Of a stretch of 34,122 nucleotides of DNA, positions 1-12,513 are shown piece by piece (positions within the stretch are counted from its first letter, which is position 1; every line of letters begins with the position of its first letter). Origin of the DNA: Deltaproteobacteria bacterium (GTDB taxonomy: Bacteria > Desulfobacterota > Desulfuromonadia > Geobacterales > Pseudopelobacteraceae). Location of the stretch: positions 1-34,122 of the forward strand of contig JAFLLC010000065.1 of NCBI GenBank assembly GCA_019162745.1, written 5' to 3'. Both the position numbers and the translations under genes were made by a program. The notes under the pieces were generated by a model that saw only the letters and a program-made list of their open reading frames with translations, was not told where the DNA came from and searched no databases.

Positions 1-56
1 TTCGTGAAGGCGGCCGTACTGTAGGCGCAGGCGTTGTTGCTTCAATTATTGAATAG
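1..56 (+). CDS. tuf: Elongation factor Tu, C-terminal end (partial)
   Basis: The reading frame starting at base 3 gives 17 codons, REGGRTVGAGVVASIIE, and a TAG stop at 54-56. The REGGRTVGAGVV segment is the invariant C-terminal strand of EF-Tu domain 3, the GTPase that delivers aminoacyl-tRNA to the ribosome. The rest of the gene lies upstream of the window. Its position before rpmG, tRNA-Trp, secE and nusG is the usual order in Geobacter relatives. The fragment is short, but the motif and context leave little doubt. Confidence 0.93.
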   Translation, partial: REGGRTVGAGVVASIIE

Positions 57-132
57 ATTCGAATACAGATGAACGCGTGCAGACACGGCACCTGTCATTG
101 TCTGCAGATTTCATACAAAAGGAAGCACATTT

Positions 133-282
133 ATGAGAGACATCATTACACTTGGCTGCACTGAGTGCAAACAGAGAAACTACACGACAACAAAAAACAA
201 AAGAACAACTCCGGGGAAACTTGAATTCAGCAAGTATTGCCGCTTCTGTCGCAAGCATACTCCTCACAAAGAAACCAAATAG
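133..282 (+). CDS. rpmG: 50S ribosomal protein L33
   Basis: This 49-residue protein begins [12 protein letters not shown] and ends in a Lys-rich tail. It is a basic protein of the large subunit. Two Cys pairs (CTEC at residues 9-12, CRFC at residues 36-39) form a zinc ribbon, so this is the zinc-binding (C+) form of L33. The ATG at 133 has an AAAAGGAAG ribosome-binding site ending 7 bases upstream. The same bases from the Shine-Dalgarno to the start (AGGA/GCACATTTATG) recur almost unchanged before rplK. It sits between tuf and tRNA-Trp, as in Geobacter. It is too short for standard ORF cut-offs, but the assignment is secure. Confidence 0.95.
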   Translation: MRDIITLGCTECKQRNYTTTKNKRTTPGKLEFSKYCRFCRKHTPHKETK

Positions 283-306
283 TCCAAATCGATTGTCGCA
301 CGGTAC

Positions 307-383
307 AGGCCAGTAGCTCTAACTGGTAGAGCGCCGGTCTCCAAAACCGGATGTTGGGGGTTCGAATCCCTCCTGGCCTGCCA
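307..383 (+). tRNA. tRNA-Trp (anticodon CCA)
   Basis: The 77-base cloverleaf includes an encoded 3' CCA. The acceptor stem AGGCCAG/CTGGCCT is perfect, the anticodon stem is CCGGT/ACCGG, and the loop CTCCAAA puts anticodon CCA at 341-343. The T loop is TTCGAAT. It lies inside the rpmG-secE interval with no obvious terminator after it, so it is probably processed from the operon transcript. Confidence 0.97.
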
Positions 384-436
384 TAAGTTCATTCGGTTTG
401 CACTCCGAAGGTGAACAATCAGCTTTTTATACAATC

Positions 437-458
437 GGCAGTTCGGAATTCTACTGCC
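437..458 (+). promoter_or_regulatory. Small hairpin next to the secE ribosome-binding site
   Basis: GGCAGT (437-442) and ACTGCC (453-458) form a 6-bp stem with a 10-base loop. The 3' arm abuts the CCAGGAG ribosome-binding site of secE, so the fold could limit secE initiation or mark a processing point after the tRNA. No experiment supports this, and short stems like this arise by chance. Confidence 0.25.
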
Positions 459-470
459 AGGAGCTAACGC

Positions 471-653
471 GTGCAAAAAGTCATCGCTTTTTTTGAATCA
501 GTAAAACTAGAACTTGAAAAGGTAACATGGCCAACACGCAAAGAAACGTTTGCAACAACGGGCGTTGTTATTTTTATTGTTGTGCTGATTTCATTCTATC
601 TTGGAACTTGTGATCTTATTATAGCCAAGTTGCTGCGTCTGATACTAGGATAA
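471..653 (+). CDS. secE: Preprotein translocase subunit SecE
   Basis: This 60-residue protein with one membrane span is the small essential subunit that clamps SecY in the inner-membrane protein channel. The amphipathic helix (about residues 1-25) contains the conserved KVTWPTRKE segment, followed by a hydrophobic span at about residues 30-52. It is the short one-helix form, not the three-span form of E. coli. The start is GTG at 471 with AGGAG about 8 bases upstream. No better in-frame start exists and the N-terminus fits the family. nusG follows 11 bases later, so the two are co-transcribed. Confidence 0.95.
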   Translation: MQKVIAFFESVKLELEKVTWPTRKETFATTGVVIFIVVLISFYLGTCDLIIAKLLRLILG

Positions 654-664
654 AGGGTCCAACT

Positions 665-1192
665 ATGTCCATGAAATGGTATGGTGTACATACATATTCA
701 AGTTTTGAGAACAAGGTACGCCTGAATTTGCTTGAAAGTATCAAAAATGAGGGAATGGAAAGTTATTTCGAGGAAATACTCATCCCTTGTGAAACCGTTG
801 TTGAACTCAAAAAAGGTGAGAAAAAGACATCCTCAAGAAAATTTTTCCCTGGTTATATTCTGGTCAAGATGGAATTGACTGATGAAACATGGCATCTCGT
901 AAAGGAAACCGCCAAGGTGACCGGTTTTGTCGGTGGTAACACCCCCTTCCCTATTGCCGATGAAGAGGTAAACAAAATTACCCGCCGCATGGAAGAGGGG
1001 GCCGAAAAGCCCCGCCCCAAAGTTCTGTTTGAAGTTGGGGAAACTGTCCGTGTTGTTGATGGCCCGTTTCTTAATTTTTCAGGAGTTGTTGAAGATGTCA
1101 AGCCGGATAAGGGTAAACTGCGCGTAACCGTTACAATTTTCGGTCGCGCAACCCCTGTCGAACTCGAATTCATGCAGGTCGAAAAGAACTAA
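665..1192 (+). CDS. nusG: Transcription termination/antitermination factor NusG
   Basis: This 175-residue protein binds the RNA polymerase clamp, suppresses pausing, and links polymerase to Rho or the ribosome. The NGN domain (about residues 4-112) begins [15 protein letters not shown] and contains FPGYILVKM. The KOW domain (about residues 124-175) has [12 protein letters not shown] and ends in VELEF. Length and both domains are standard for housekeeping NusG, not for RfaH-type paralogs. ATG 665 and a second ATG two codons later are both possible starts. It follows secE and precedes the L11/L1 genes, its normal place. Confidence 0.96.
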   Translation: MSMKWYGVHTYSSFENKVRLNLLESIKNEGMESYFEEILIPCETVVELKKGEKKTSSRKFFPGYILVKMELTDETWHLVKETAKVTGFVGGNTPFPIADEEVNKITRRMEEGAEKPRPKVLFEVGETVRVVDGPFLNFSGVVEDVKPDKGKLRVTVTIFGRATPVELEFMQVEKN

Positions 1193-1203
1193 TAAATAAA
1201 TCA

Positions 1204-1223
1204 GTCATTCATTACAGAATGAC
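1204..1223 (+). promoter_or_regulatory. Perfect 7-bp hairpin in the rplK leader
   Basis: GTCATTC (1204-1210) and GAATGAC (1217-1223) enclose the loop ATTACA in the 64-base nusG-rplK gap. There is no T-run, so it is not an intrinsic terminator. In many bacteria L1 represses the L11-L1 operon by binding near the rplK start, so this hairpin is a candidate part of that site. The exact L1 recognition motif was not confirmed by eye. Confidence 0.35.
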
Positions 1224-1256
1224 AGGCATACGCTGTGTATATAAAGGAGCACATTT

Positions 1257-1679
1257 ATGGCTAAGAAGATAACCGGCTACATCAAATTACAGGTACCAGC
1301 AGGCAAAGCTAATCCTTCGCCTCCGATCGGACCAGCCCTGGGTCAGCATGGCGTAAACATCATGGAATTCTGTAAGGCATTCAATGCAAAAACACAGGCC
1401 GATGAGGGTACTATAACTCCGGTTGTTATTACCGTGTATGCTGACAGATCCTTTACGTTCATAACCAAGACACCACCTGTCCCCGTATTGATAAAGAAAG
1501 CTCTCGACCTTAAGAGCGGCTCTGCCGTTCCAAATAAAACCAAAGTCGGTAAACTTACCAAGGCTCAGGTTAAAGAAATTGCCACAAAGAAAATGCCTGA
1601 TCTAAATGCCGCTTCACTTGAAGCCGCCATGAGAACAGTTGAAGGTACTGCCCGCTCAATGGGCGTTGATATCGCCTAA
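1257..1679 (+). CDS. rplK: 50S ribosomal protein L11
   Basis: This 140-residue protein of the GTPase-associated centre binds 23S rRNA helices 43/44 and is needed for RelA activation and factor binding. The N-terminal domain has [35 protein letters not shown]-type sequence, seen here with the invariant PPIGPALGQ at about residues 22-30. The C-terminal domain has the Gly/Pro-rich linker and ends [12 protein letters not shown]. The ribosome-binding site AAAGGAG lies 9 bases before ATG 1257. Length matches the family. It is followed by rplA after 44 bases, giving the standard L11-L1 pair. Confidence 0.97.
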   Translation: MAKKITGYIKLQVPAGKANPSPPIGPALGQHGVNIMEFCKAFNAKTQADEGTITPVVITVYADRSFTFITKTPPVPVLIKKALDLKSGSAVPNKTKVGKLTKAQVKEIATKKMPDLNAASLEAAMRTVEGTARSMGVDIA

Positions 1680-1723
1680 TCGTCACACCATATATTAATC
1701 AAGATCCCTAGAGAGGTCGTATC

Positions 1724-2425
1724 ATGTCAAAAAGCGCAAAGAAACATTCTGAAGCAATGTCAAAGATTGACAGGAACAAGGTTTATCAACTTGGGACTGC
1801 CGTTGATGTTGTGAAACAGACCGCTTATGTAAAATTTAATGAAACTGTTGATGTCGCAGTTAAATTGGGTGTAGACCCACGGCACGCTGACCAGATGGTT
1901 AGAGGTGCAGTTGTTCTCCCTAACGGTCTCGGTAAAAATGTCCGTGTCCTTGTTTTTGCAAAGGGTGAAAAAGAGAAGGAAGCCCTTGATGCCGGTGCAG
2001 ATTACGTTGGATCGGATGATCTTGTTGCCAAAATTCAAGCCGGCTGGTTTGATTTCGATACCGCAATTGCAACGCCAGATATGATGGGTGTCGTAGGTAA
2101 AATTGGTAAACTGCTCGGACCTCGTGGTCTTATGCCGAATCCAAAGGTTGGAACCGTTACTTTTGAGGTAGGCAAGGCTGTCAAGGAATCAAAGGCTGGT
2201 AAAGTTGAATTCCGTGTTGAAAAAGCCGGAATTATTCACGCGCCGGTCGGTAAAGTTTCTTTTGATGCAGAGATGCTCAAGGGAAATCTTCTTGCACTGG
2301 TAGAAGCGCTTATCAAAGCAAAACCGGCTGCGGCAAAAGGGACTTACATCAAGAAAATTTCACTCTCTTCTACAATGGGAGCCAGTGTAAATCTTGATAT
2401 CAGCGATGTAACCGCGCAGATATAA
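1724..2425 (+). CDS. rplA: 50S ribosomal protein L1
   Basis: This 233-residue protein of the L1 stalk helps release deacylated tRNA from the E site, and usually represses its own operon by binding mRNA. It has the expected two-domain arrangement, with domain II in the middle ([20 protein letters not shown] at about residues 70-89) and the [15 protein letters not shown] signature at about residues 129-143. Length and start (ATG with GAGAGG upstream) are normal. Stop TAA is at 2423-2425. The L10 leader begins just after it. Confidence 0.97.
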   Translation: MSKSAKKHSEAMSKIDRNKVYQLGTAVDVVKQTAYVKFNETVDVAVKLGVDPRHADQMVRGAVVLPNGLGKNVRVLVFAKGEKEKEALDAGADYVGSDDLVAKIQAGWFDFDTAIATPDMMGVVGKIGKLLGPRGLMPNPKVGTVTFEVGKAVKESKAGKVEFRVEKAGIIHAPVGKVSFDAEMLKGNLLALVEALIKAKPAAAKGTYIKKISLSSTMGASVNLDISDVTAQI

Positions 2426-2438
2426 ATCATATAGTTTA

Positions 2439-2550
2439 GCCAAAGTCAAAGACAGCAGGCGCGCCGTTGCTCTTAATCCGAATTCTGGACCTGCCGAGAC
2501 TTGGGTACCGCATTCCATTGCGTTCCTGACTTTGGCCGGGGCTCTGCCCC
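2439..2550 (+). ncRNA. Ribosomal protein L10 leader (autoregulatory mRNA structure)
   Basis: The 152-base rplA-rplJ gap is dominated by a closing stem of ten perfect pairs, GCCAAAGTCA (2439-2448) with TGACTTTGGC (2527-2536). Inside lie AGACAGCAGGCGCGCC, then TTAATCC, then CCTGCCGAGACT, which I recognise as the core of the bacterial L10 leader family. The L10-(L12)4 complex binds such leaders to repress its own translation. A separate GC hairpin, GGGGC/GCCCC (2538-2542/2546-2550), follows, and the ribosome-binding site AAAGGAGG begins about 14 bases later. The family call is from memory; an Infernal search would confirm it. Confidence 0.88.
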
Positions 2551-2577
2551 ACATACCAAAAGAAAGGAGGAAGTCGC

Positions 2578-3102
2578 TTGAACAAAAATACAAAACAGGA
2601 ACTAGTCACCGAGATGCATGAGCGGCTGACACGCGCCAAGGCTGTTTTTCTCGCAGATTTTCGCGGAATGAACGTCGGGCAGGCCACAACGCTCCGAAAT
2701 GAACTTCGGGCTGCGTCAGTCGAGTACAAAGTATTCAAGAATACTTTGTTTGATCTGGCTGCCAAAGGCACTGATATTGAGTGCATCAGCCCGTTTCTTG
2801 CCGGTCCAACCGCCGTAGCCATTAGCTATGATGATCCGGCAAGTGCCGCAAAAGTACTGTACAAGTTTGCAAAAGATCCGCAAGGCAAGTTCGTGCTTAA
2901 AGCCGCTGTTCTGAGTGGTAAACTGCTTGACGTCAAACAAATCCAGGCTCTGGCAGAACTGCCCTCGCGTGAGGTTCTCATCGCCAAGATGCTTGGATCC
3001 ATGCAGGCGCCTGCAACCAACTTCGTTGGTGTACTTGCTGCGCTCCCCGGTTCGCTCGTACGCGTACTGGACGCAATCCGTGTACAGAAATCAGCAAACT
3101 AA
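2578..3102 (+). CDS. rplJ: 50S ribosomal protein L10
   Basis: This 174-residue protein forms the base of the ribosomal stalk. Its N-terminal domain binds 23S rRNA ([11 protein letters not shown] at about residues 24-34 is typical) and its C-terminal helix carries the L7/L12 dimers. The start codon is TTG at 2578, chosen because a perfect AAGGAGG sits 7 bases upstream and the first residues, [10 protein letters not shown], fit the family. The rare start codon together with the structured leader suggests tuned translation. rplL follows after 50 bases. Length is normal. Confidence 0.95.
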   Translation: MNKNTKQELVTEMHERLTRAKAVFLADFRGMNVGQATTLRNELRAASVEYKVFKNTLFDLAAKGTDIECISPFLAGPTAVAISYDDPASAAKVLYKFAKDPQGKFVLKAAVLSGKLLDVKQIQALAELPSREVLIAKMLGSMQAPATNFVGVLAALPGSLVRVLDAIRVQKSAN

Positions 3103-3152
3103 CCTGTAACAACTAACTTATAACTACAAATCATATTCGGAGGATTTACCCA

Positions 3153-3527
3153 ATGGCTATCACTAAAGAAGATGTAATCAGCTTTATCGAAAAAATGACT
3201 GTTCTGGACCTTGCTGAACTCGTCAAGGAACTGGAAGAAAAATTCGGCGTATCTGCTGCTGCTCCCGTAGCCGCTGCTGCTGTTGCCGGTCCTGTTGCTG
3301 AAGCTGCTGAAGAGCAGACTGAATTTGATGTTATTTTGAAAGCTTGCGGCGCCAACAAGATCAACGTTATCAAAGTTGTTCGCGCTTTGACCAGTCTCGG
3401 CCTGAAAGAAGCCAAGGACGTGGTTGACGGAGCTCCAGGTGCAGTAAAAACAGGTGTTTCCAAGCAGGAAGCTGAAGATGCCGTTAAACAGCTTGTAGAA
3501 GCTGGCGCTGAAGCAAATATCAAATAG
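3153..3527 (+). CDS. rplL: 50S ribosomal protein L7/L12
   Basis: This 124-residue stalk protein, present in several copies per ribosome, recruits and activates translation GTPases. The N-terminal dimerisation domain (about residues 1-31) is followed by an Ala/Val-rich flexible hinge (about residues 34-50) and the globular C-terminal domain with [25 protein letters not shown] lies 9 bases before ATG 3153. Length is standard. A hairpin lies downstream before rpoB, where other bacteria attenuate transcription. Confidence 0.97.
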   Translation: MAITKEDVISFIEKMTVLDLAELVKELEEKFGVSAAAPVAAAAVAGPVAEAAEEQTEFDVILKACGANKINVIKVVRALTSLGLKEAKDVVDGAPGAVKTGVSKQEAEDAVKQLVEAGAEANIK

Positions 3528-3552
3528 CACCCTGAATTGTTTTCTTTATGAG

Positions 3553-3581
3553 AGCCAAGGTCGCCCTGAGCGGCCTTGGCT
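3553..3581 (+). terminator. Hairpin between rplL and rpoB (possible attenuator)
   Basis: AGCCAAGGTCG (3553-3563) and CGGCCTTGGCT (3571-3581) form an 11-bp stem with one G-U pair and loop CCCTGAG. The following bases, TGTGCTGTTTGC, are only partly T-rich, so termination would be incomplete. That fits the known role of the rplL-rpoB gap in E. coli, where a leaky terminator sets the ratio of ribosomal protein to polymerase mRNA. A second 7-bp inverted repeat, ACTTACT/AGTAAGT (3610-3616/3628-3634), lies nearer rpoB. Confidence 0.55.
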
Positions 3582-3682
3582 TGTGCTGTTTGCGCATGTT
3601 CTACTTGACACTTACTTCAAGTATTTCAGTAAGTTGAACTATATATCTGAATCCAGTTACGATACCCGCCAAAGGAGAAGCC

Positions 3683-6600
3683 ATGGCTTATTCTATTGCC
3701 AATAATCACCTCTTGCGTAAAAACTTCGCCAAGATAAAGAACATAATCGAAATCCCCAATCTGATTGATATTCAGAAAGATTCATATCGACGTTTTCTCC
3801 AGCAGGGAGTTTCGGCTGAATCGCGTTTGAATACCGGTCTAGAGGCCGTATTCAGGAGCGTCTTCCCGATCAAGGATTTCAGTGAAAGCGCTTCTCTCGA
3901 ATATGTATCGTACGCGCTGAACAAGCCAAAGTACGACGTTGATGAATGTCACCAGCGCGGCATGACGTACGCTGCACCAATGAAGGTGAAGGTCCGTCTA
4001 GTTATCTGGGATGCCGGTAAAGATGTCGCTGTCAAGGCAATCAAGGACATCAAAGAGCAGGAAGTCTACTTCGGCGAAATTCCGCTTATGACAGATAACG
4101 GGACTTTTATCATCAACGGAACTGAACGGGTAATTGTAAGCCAGCTGCACCGTTCACCAGGTGTCTTTTTCGATCACGACAAAGGCAAAACTCACTCAAG
4201 CGGCAAGGTATTGTACTCTGCCCGCGTGATTCCTTATCGCGGTTCCTGGCTGGATTTTGAATTTGACCACAAAGATATTCTGTACGTTAGAATTGATCGC
4301 CGTAGAAAAATGCCGGCAACCGTACTGCTCAAAGCTTTGGGATATTCCGTTGAACAACTGCTTAACTATTATTACAAGAGTGAAGAGATTTTTATCGGCA
4401 CAGATTCAATTACTAAAAGTATCGAACCTGAACTCCTGACGCTTCAAAAAACATTTATTGACGTAACAGACCCACTAACCGGTGAAGTTCTTGTCAAGGC
4501 AAACCGTAAATATACTAAATCTTCAATCAAGAAGATGCTGGAGCGTGGCATCAAGACCGTTCCGGCTACTATTGAAGACATTATTGGCCGCTATGCTTCA
4601 TCTGACATAGTTGACCCAACAACCGGTGAGATTGTTGTCGAATGTAATGATGAAGTGACGCTTGATCGTTTTGATGAAATCAAAGCACGCGGAGTAGCCA
4701 GCTTTAAGGCTCTGTATATTGACAACCTGCATATTACGTCGTCTTTCCGCGATACGTTACTGATTGATAAGATCAGTTCAAGTGACGAGGGATTGATTGA
4801 AATATACAGACGTCTCCGGCCGGGAGACCCACCTACTCTAAAAAGTTCATTGGCACTCTTTGACAACCTGTTCTTTAACCCCGAGCGCTACGACCTTTCA
4901 GCAGTTGGACGCCTTAAGCTGAATTATAAACTTGGCCTCAAAGTATGGCAGGACTGTATGGTGCTGAACGCTCCCTGCATGTTGAGCATTGAAGATGTTG
5001 CCAGTTTTGAAACCCTTATATCCCAACTCAGCGCTGCAAAGGACTCTTTCTCGCAGTATCTGATGACAAAACTGCCTTCTGATCTTGTCAAGGCTCTTAA
5101 AAAAGTGGAAACAGGTCAACTTGTATCAGACAAGATCAAAGATCAGTTGCTGCTTGAACTTAACAACCTTATTCGAGATAACGATTTTTACCAGAAGGAC
5201 CTGTTTGCTCCGTTCGGGCTTTCAAAGGCAACGTTGAAGCTGACCGAGGCCATTGAACAGGGAGGATTTGATGAAAATCGCAGACTGATTGAAACTCTGC
5301 GGCGCAACAGAATGATTTTTGAAGACCTGTACAATGCAGAGATAAAAATTGCAGTCAAAAATGATATTCTCGAGATCGTCAGATATCTTATCGAGCTCAA
5401 AAATGGCCGCGGCGCCATTGATGATATCGATCATCTGGGCAATCGCCGTGTGCGTGCTGTCGGCGAACTTTTGGAAAACCAGTACCGTATCGGTCTTGTC
5501 CGCATGGAGCGGGCCATCAAGGAGAGGATGAGTCTGCAGGAAGTAGAAAACCTCATGCCTCATGATCTGATAAATTCCAAGCCGGTTTCTGCCGTAGTAA
5601 AAGAATTCTTTGGTTCATCTCAGCTGTCCCAGTTCATGGATCAGACCAACCCACTCTCCGAGGTAACTCACAAACGCCGTCTTTCAGCGCTTGGACCAGG
5701 TGGTCTGACGCGTGAACGCGCCGGTTTTGAGGTCCGCGACGTTCATCCGACTCACTATGGCCGTGTATGCCCTATTGAGACCCCAGAAGGGCCGAACATC
5801 GGCCTGATTGCATCCTTGTCAACTTATGCGCGAATCAATGACCATGGGTTTGTAGAGACCCCGTTCCGCATTGTCCAGGAAGGCAAAGTTACTGATAAAG
5901 TCCGCTACTTCTCAGCACTTGAGGAAGAAGGACATGCAATCGCTCAGGCAAATGCAGAAATCGACGCCGACGGACGATTCGTCAACGATTACAACTCTGC
6001 ACGTAAAAGCGGCGAATTCATTCTTGTCCATCGTGACGAGATTGCCCTGATGGACGTTGCTCCAATTCAGTTGGTATCGGTAGCAGCCGCTCTGATTCCA
6101 TTCCTTGAAAACGATGACGCGAACAGGGCTCTGATGGGATCTAACATGCAGCGCCAGGCGGTCCCACTGCTGCGGGCCGACTCTCCTCTGGTCGGCACAG
6201 GAATGGAGCGTATTGTTGCACGCGATTCCGGGGTGTCAATCATTGCCCGGCACAATGGTGAAGTTGAGTCCGTTGATGCTTCACGAATAGTTGTGAAGAT
6301 CGATGAGAATGAAATTGATGAAAACGGCACCGGTGTTGACATTTACAACCTGATCAAGTTCGCCCGCTCAAATCAGAACACCTGCATCAACAACAAGCCG
6401 GTGGTCAAGGTTGGCGACAAGGTTAAACGGGGAGCCGTAATTGCCGATGGTCCATCAACCGACATGGGTGAACTGGCCCTTGGACAGAATATCGTCGTTG
6501 CCTTCATGCCGTGGGGCGGTTACAACTACGAGGATTCAATCCTTATCTCGGAAAAGCTTATCAAGGATGACCGTTACACTTCGATCCACATTGAAGAATT

Positions 6601-8179
6601 CGAGTGTGTTGCCCGTGATACAAAACTCGGCAAAGAGGAAATCACTTCCGATATTCCGAACCTTGGAGAGGAAACCCTCAAGGACCTGGATGAATCAGGT
6701 ATTATCCGTATCGGTGCTGAAGTAAAACCTGGTGATATTCTGGTTGGAAAGATTACTCCGAAAGGGGAGACTCAGCTCTCTCCTGAGGAAAAACTTCTGC
6801 GGGCTATTTTCGGTGAAAAAGCCGGTGACGTGCGCGATACGTCTCTTACAGTACCTCCTGGTGTTGAAGGGACAGTCATCGGTGCAAAGATTTTCTCCCG
6901 CAAGGGAAATGACAAGGACTCCCGCACCGAGCTGATTGAAAAGGCGGAAGAGGATAAACTTCGCAAGGACGAGCAGGATGAGATCCGGATTATCCGGGAC
7001 TCTGCCCTCGGCAAGTTGAAACGGCTATTGGTCGGCAAGACTCTGGCAGTTAAACTTGAAGACGGCAAAGGGAACCTGATCCTTGCAAAAGGGAGCCAGA
7101 TCACTGGAGAGTCACTACAGTCCCTGGCAAGTTCGGCATGGAGCAATATATCGGTAAGCGATGACAGCGAAACCGATGACAAAGTGCATCAGATTATTGA
7201 GACCCTTAACCGCCAGATAGACCTGATTAACACTGTTTTTGAAGATAAGATTCAGAAATTGAAGCGTGGTGATGATCTGCCGCCAGGCGTTATTAAGATG
7301 GTTAAAATTTATATTTCCATCAAGCGTAAGCTGCAGGTCGGAGACAAAATGGCCGGCCGCCACGGCAACAAAGGTGTAGTTTCACGCATTTTGCCTGAAG
7401 AAGATATGCCGTACATGGAAGATGGACGCCCTGTCGAGATTGTTCTGAACCCGCTTGGTGTACCGTCACGTATGAACGTCGGCCAGATTTTGGAAACACA
7501 TCTGGGCTGGGCGGCAAAGGGCATCGGCTGGAAAATTGAGGATATGCTTGAAAAACATACCTCGGAAGAAAACCTTAAAGTATATCTGAAAGATGTTTAT
7601 GGCGATGTAGGTACCTTTATTGATGGTCTTGATCACGCCGAACTTTTTAAAGTTGCAAAACGTCTGCAACGCGGCGTTGCCATGGCTTCACCGGTTTTTG
7701 AGGGTGCATCTGAAACCCAGATAAAATCTATGCTCGGAAAAGCAGGCCTGCACTCTTCCGGTCAGGTTACGCTTTTTGACGGTCGCACCGGTGTACCGTT
7801 TGATAACAAGGTCACCGTTGGTGTCATGTATGTGCTTAAGCTCCATCACCTTGTAGATGACAAGATCCATGCCCGTTCGATCGGACCATACAGCCTCGTA
7901 ACCCAGCAACCGCTTGGCGGCAAGGCGCAGTTTGGTGGCCAGCGACTAGGCGAGATGGAAGTGTGGGCCATGGAAGCGTACGGCGCAGCTCATGCCCTGC
8001 AGGAATTTCTGACCGTTAAGTCGGATGATGTTTCCGGACGTACACGCATGTATGAGGCGATCGTTAAAGGCAAACATACCCTGGAGCCCGGTTTGCCCGA
8101 GTCCTTCAACGTTCTCATTAAGGAACTTCAGTCCCTCTGCCTTGATGTTGATCTGCTTGAAGGTGAAGAAGAACAATAA
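3683..8179 (+). CDS. rpoB: RNA polymerase beta subunit, with a lineage-specific insertion
   Basis: This is the catalytic beta subunit, 1498 residues; E. coli has 1342 and Geobacter about 1370 from memory. The rifampicin pocket at residues 644-673 reads [11 protein letters not shown] then [18 protein letters not shown]. The positions equal to E. coli D516, H526 and S531 are D653, H663 and S668, all wild type, so rifampicin sensitivity is expected. Other signatures are [20 protein letters not shown], the [12 protein letters not shown] active-site segment, and the C-terminal [27 protein letters not shown] region. About 130 extra residues (429-558) interrupt the lobe just after [12 protein letters not shown]. 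The start has AAAGGAG 8 bases upstream. Confidence 0.97.
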   Translation: MAYSIANNHLLRKNFAKIKNIIEIPNLIDIQKDSYRRFLQQGVSAESRLNTGLEAVFRSVFPIKDFSESASLEYVSYALNKPKYDVDECHQRGMTYAAPMKVKVRLVIWDAGKDVAVKAIKDIKEQEVYFGEIPLMTDNGTFIINGTERVIVSQLHRSPGVFFDHDKGKTHSSGKVLYSARVIPYRGSWLDFEFDHKDILYVRIDRRRKMPATVLLKALGYSVEQLLNYYYKSEEIFIGTDSITKSIEPELLTLQKTFIDVTDPLTGEVLVKANRKYTKSSIKKMLERGIKTVPATIEDIIGRYASSDIVDPTTGEIVVECNDEVTLDRFDEIKARGVASFKALYIDNLHITSSFRDTLLIDKISSSDEGLIEIYRRLRPGDPPTLKSSLALFDNLFFNPERYDLSAVGRLKLNYKLGLKVWQDCMVLNAPCMLSIEDVASFETLISQLSAAKDSFSQYLMTKLPSDLVKALKKVETGQLVSDKIKDQLLLELNNLIRDNDFYQKDLFAPFGLSKATLKLTEAIEQGGFDENRRLIETLRRNRMIFEDLYNAEIKIAVKNDILEIVRYLIELKNGRGAIDDIDHLGNRRVRAVGELLENQYRIGLVRMERAIKERMSLQEVENLMPHDLINSKPVSAVVKEFFGSSQLSQFMDQTNPLSEVTHKRRLSALGPGGLTRERAGFEVRDVHPTHYGRVCPIETPEGPNIGLIASLSTYARINDHGFVETPFRIVQEGKVTDKVRYFSALEEEGHAIAQANAEIDADGRFVNDYNSARKSGEFILVHRDEIALMDVAPIQLVSVAAALIPFLENDDANRALMGSNMQRQAVPLLRADSPLVGTGMERIVARDSGVSIIARHNGEVESVDASRIVVKIDENEIDENGTGVDIYNLIKFARSNQNTCINNKPVVKVGDKVKRGAVIADGPSTDMGELALGQNIVVAFMPWGGYNYEDSILISEKLIKDDRYTSIHIEEFECVARDTKLGKEEITSDIPNLGEETLKDLDESGIIRIGAEVKPGDILVGKITPKGETQLSPEEKLLRAIFGEKAGDVRDTSLTVPPGVEGTVIGAKIFSRKGNDKDSRTELIEKAEEDKLRKDEQDEIRIIRDSALGKLKRLLVGKTLAVKLEDGKGNLILAKGSQITGESLQSLASSAWSNISVSDDSETDDKVHQIIETLNRQIDLINTVFEDKIQKLKRGDDLPPGVIKMVKIYISIKRKLQVGDKMAGRHGNKGVVSRILPEEDMPYMEDGRPVEIVLNPLGVPSRMNVGQILETHLGWAAKGIGWKIEDMLEKHTSEENLKVYLKDVYGDVGTFIDGLDHAELFKVAKRLQRGVAMASPVFEGASETQIKSMLGKAGLHSSGQVTLFDGRTGVPFDNKVTVGVMYVLKLHHLVDDKIHARSIGPYSLVTQQPLGGKAQFGGQRLGEMEVWAMEAYGAAHALQEFLTVKSDDVSGRTRMYEAIVKGKHTLEPGLPESFNVLIKELQSLCLDVDLLEGEEEQ
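4967..5356 (+). other. In-frame insertion coding for residues about 429-558 of RpoB
   Basis: Conserved RpoB sequence runs to [18 protein letters not shown] and resumes at [17 protein letters not shown]. In E. coli and in the Geobacter RpoB I remember, these two parts are nearly adjacent. The intervening segment is Leu/Lys/Glu-rich and looks mostly alpha-helical, with amphipathic stretches such as [13 protein letters not shown] and [18 protein letters not shown]. Base composition matches the flanks and the frame is intact, so it is part of the protein, not a recent element. I cannot assign it to a numbered lineage-specific insertion. Its ends are approximate. Confidence 0.75.
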
Positions 8180-8190
8180 TAGATTTCCTG

Positions 8191-8220
8191 GCCGCATGTC
8201 TGTACCATCAGACATGCGGC
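8191..8220 (+). promoter_or_regulatory. Perfect 12-bp hairpin between rpoB and rpoC
   Basis: GCCGCATGTCTG (8191-8202) and CAGACATGCGGC (8209-8220) pair without mismatch around the loop TACCAT. The next bases are TTCAAACAAACGGAGG, with no T-run, so it should not terminate transcription, which must continue into rpoC. It could be an RNase III processing site, an mRNA stabiliser or a pause signal. The rpoC ribosome-binding site starts about 11 bases after it. Confidence 0.7.
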
Positions 8221-8244
8221 TTCAAACAAACGGAGGAAAGCAAC

Positions 8245-12444
<4,200 letters not shown>

Positions 12445-12472
12445 ACACAGTTACAACTGAAGGGCATCACGC

Positions 12473-12509
12473 AACGGCCGGAAGTTTTCTTCCGGCCGTT
12501 TTTTATTTT
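12473..12509 (+). terminator. Intrinsic terminator of the rplKAJL-rpoBC operon
   Basis: AACGGCCGGAAG (12473-12484), loop TTTT, then CTTCCGGCCGTT (12489-12500) form a perfect 12-bp stem followed by TTTTATTTT. The T-run is on the + strand only, so it stops rpoC transcription. It does not obviously stop the convergent thiolase-like gene. Confidence 0.95.
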
Positions 12510-12513
12510 AATG

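Noticed and set aside
3146-3523. Long antisense frame opposite rplL
   Set aside because: The Ala-rich codon use of rplL removes stops from the other strand; there is no ribosome-binding site or family signature.
3605-3663. Strong promoter for rpoB (TTGACA at 3605-3610)
   Set aside because: No good -10 lies 16-18 bases downstream; a second match, TTGAAC-18-TACGAT, would start inside the ribosome-binding region.
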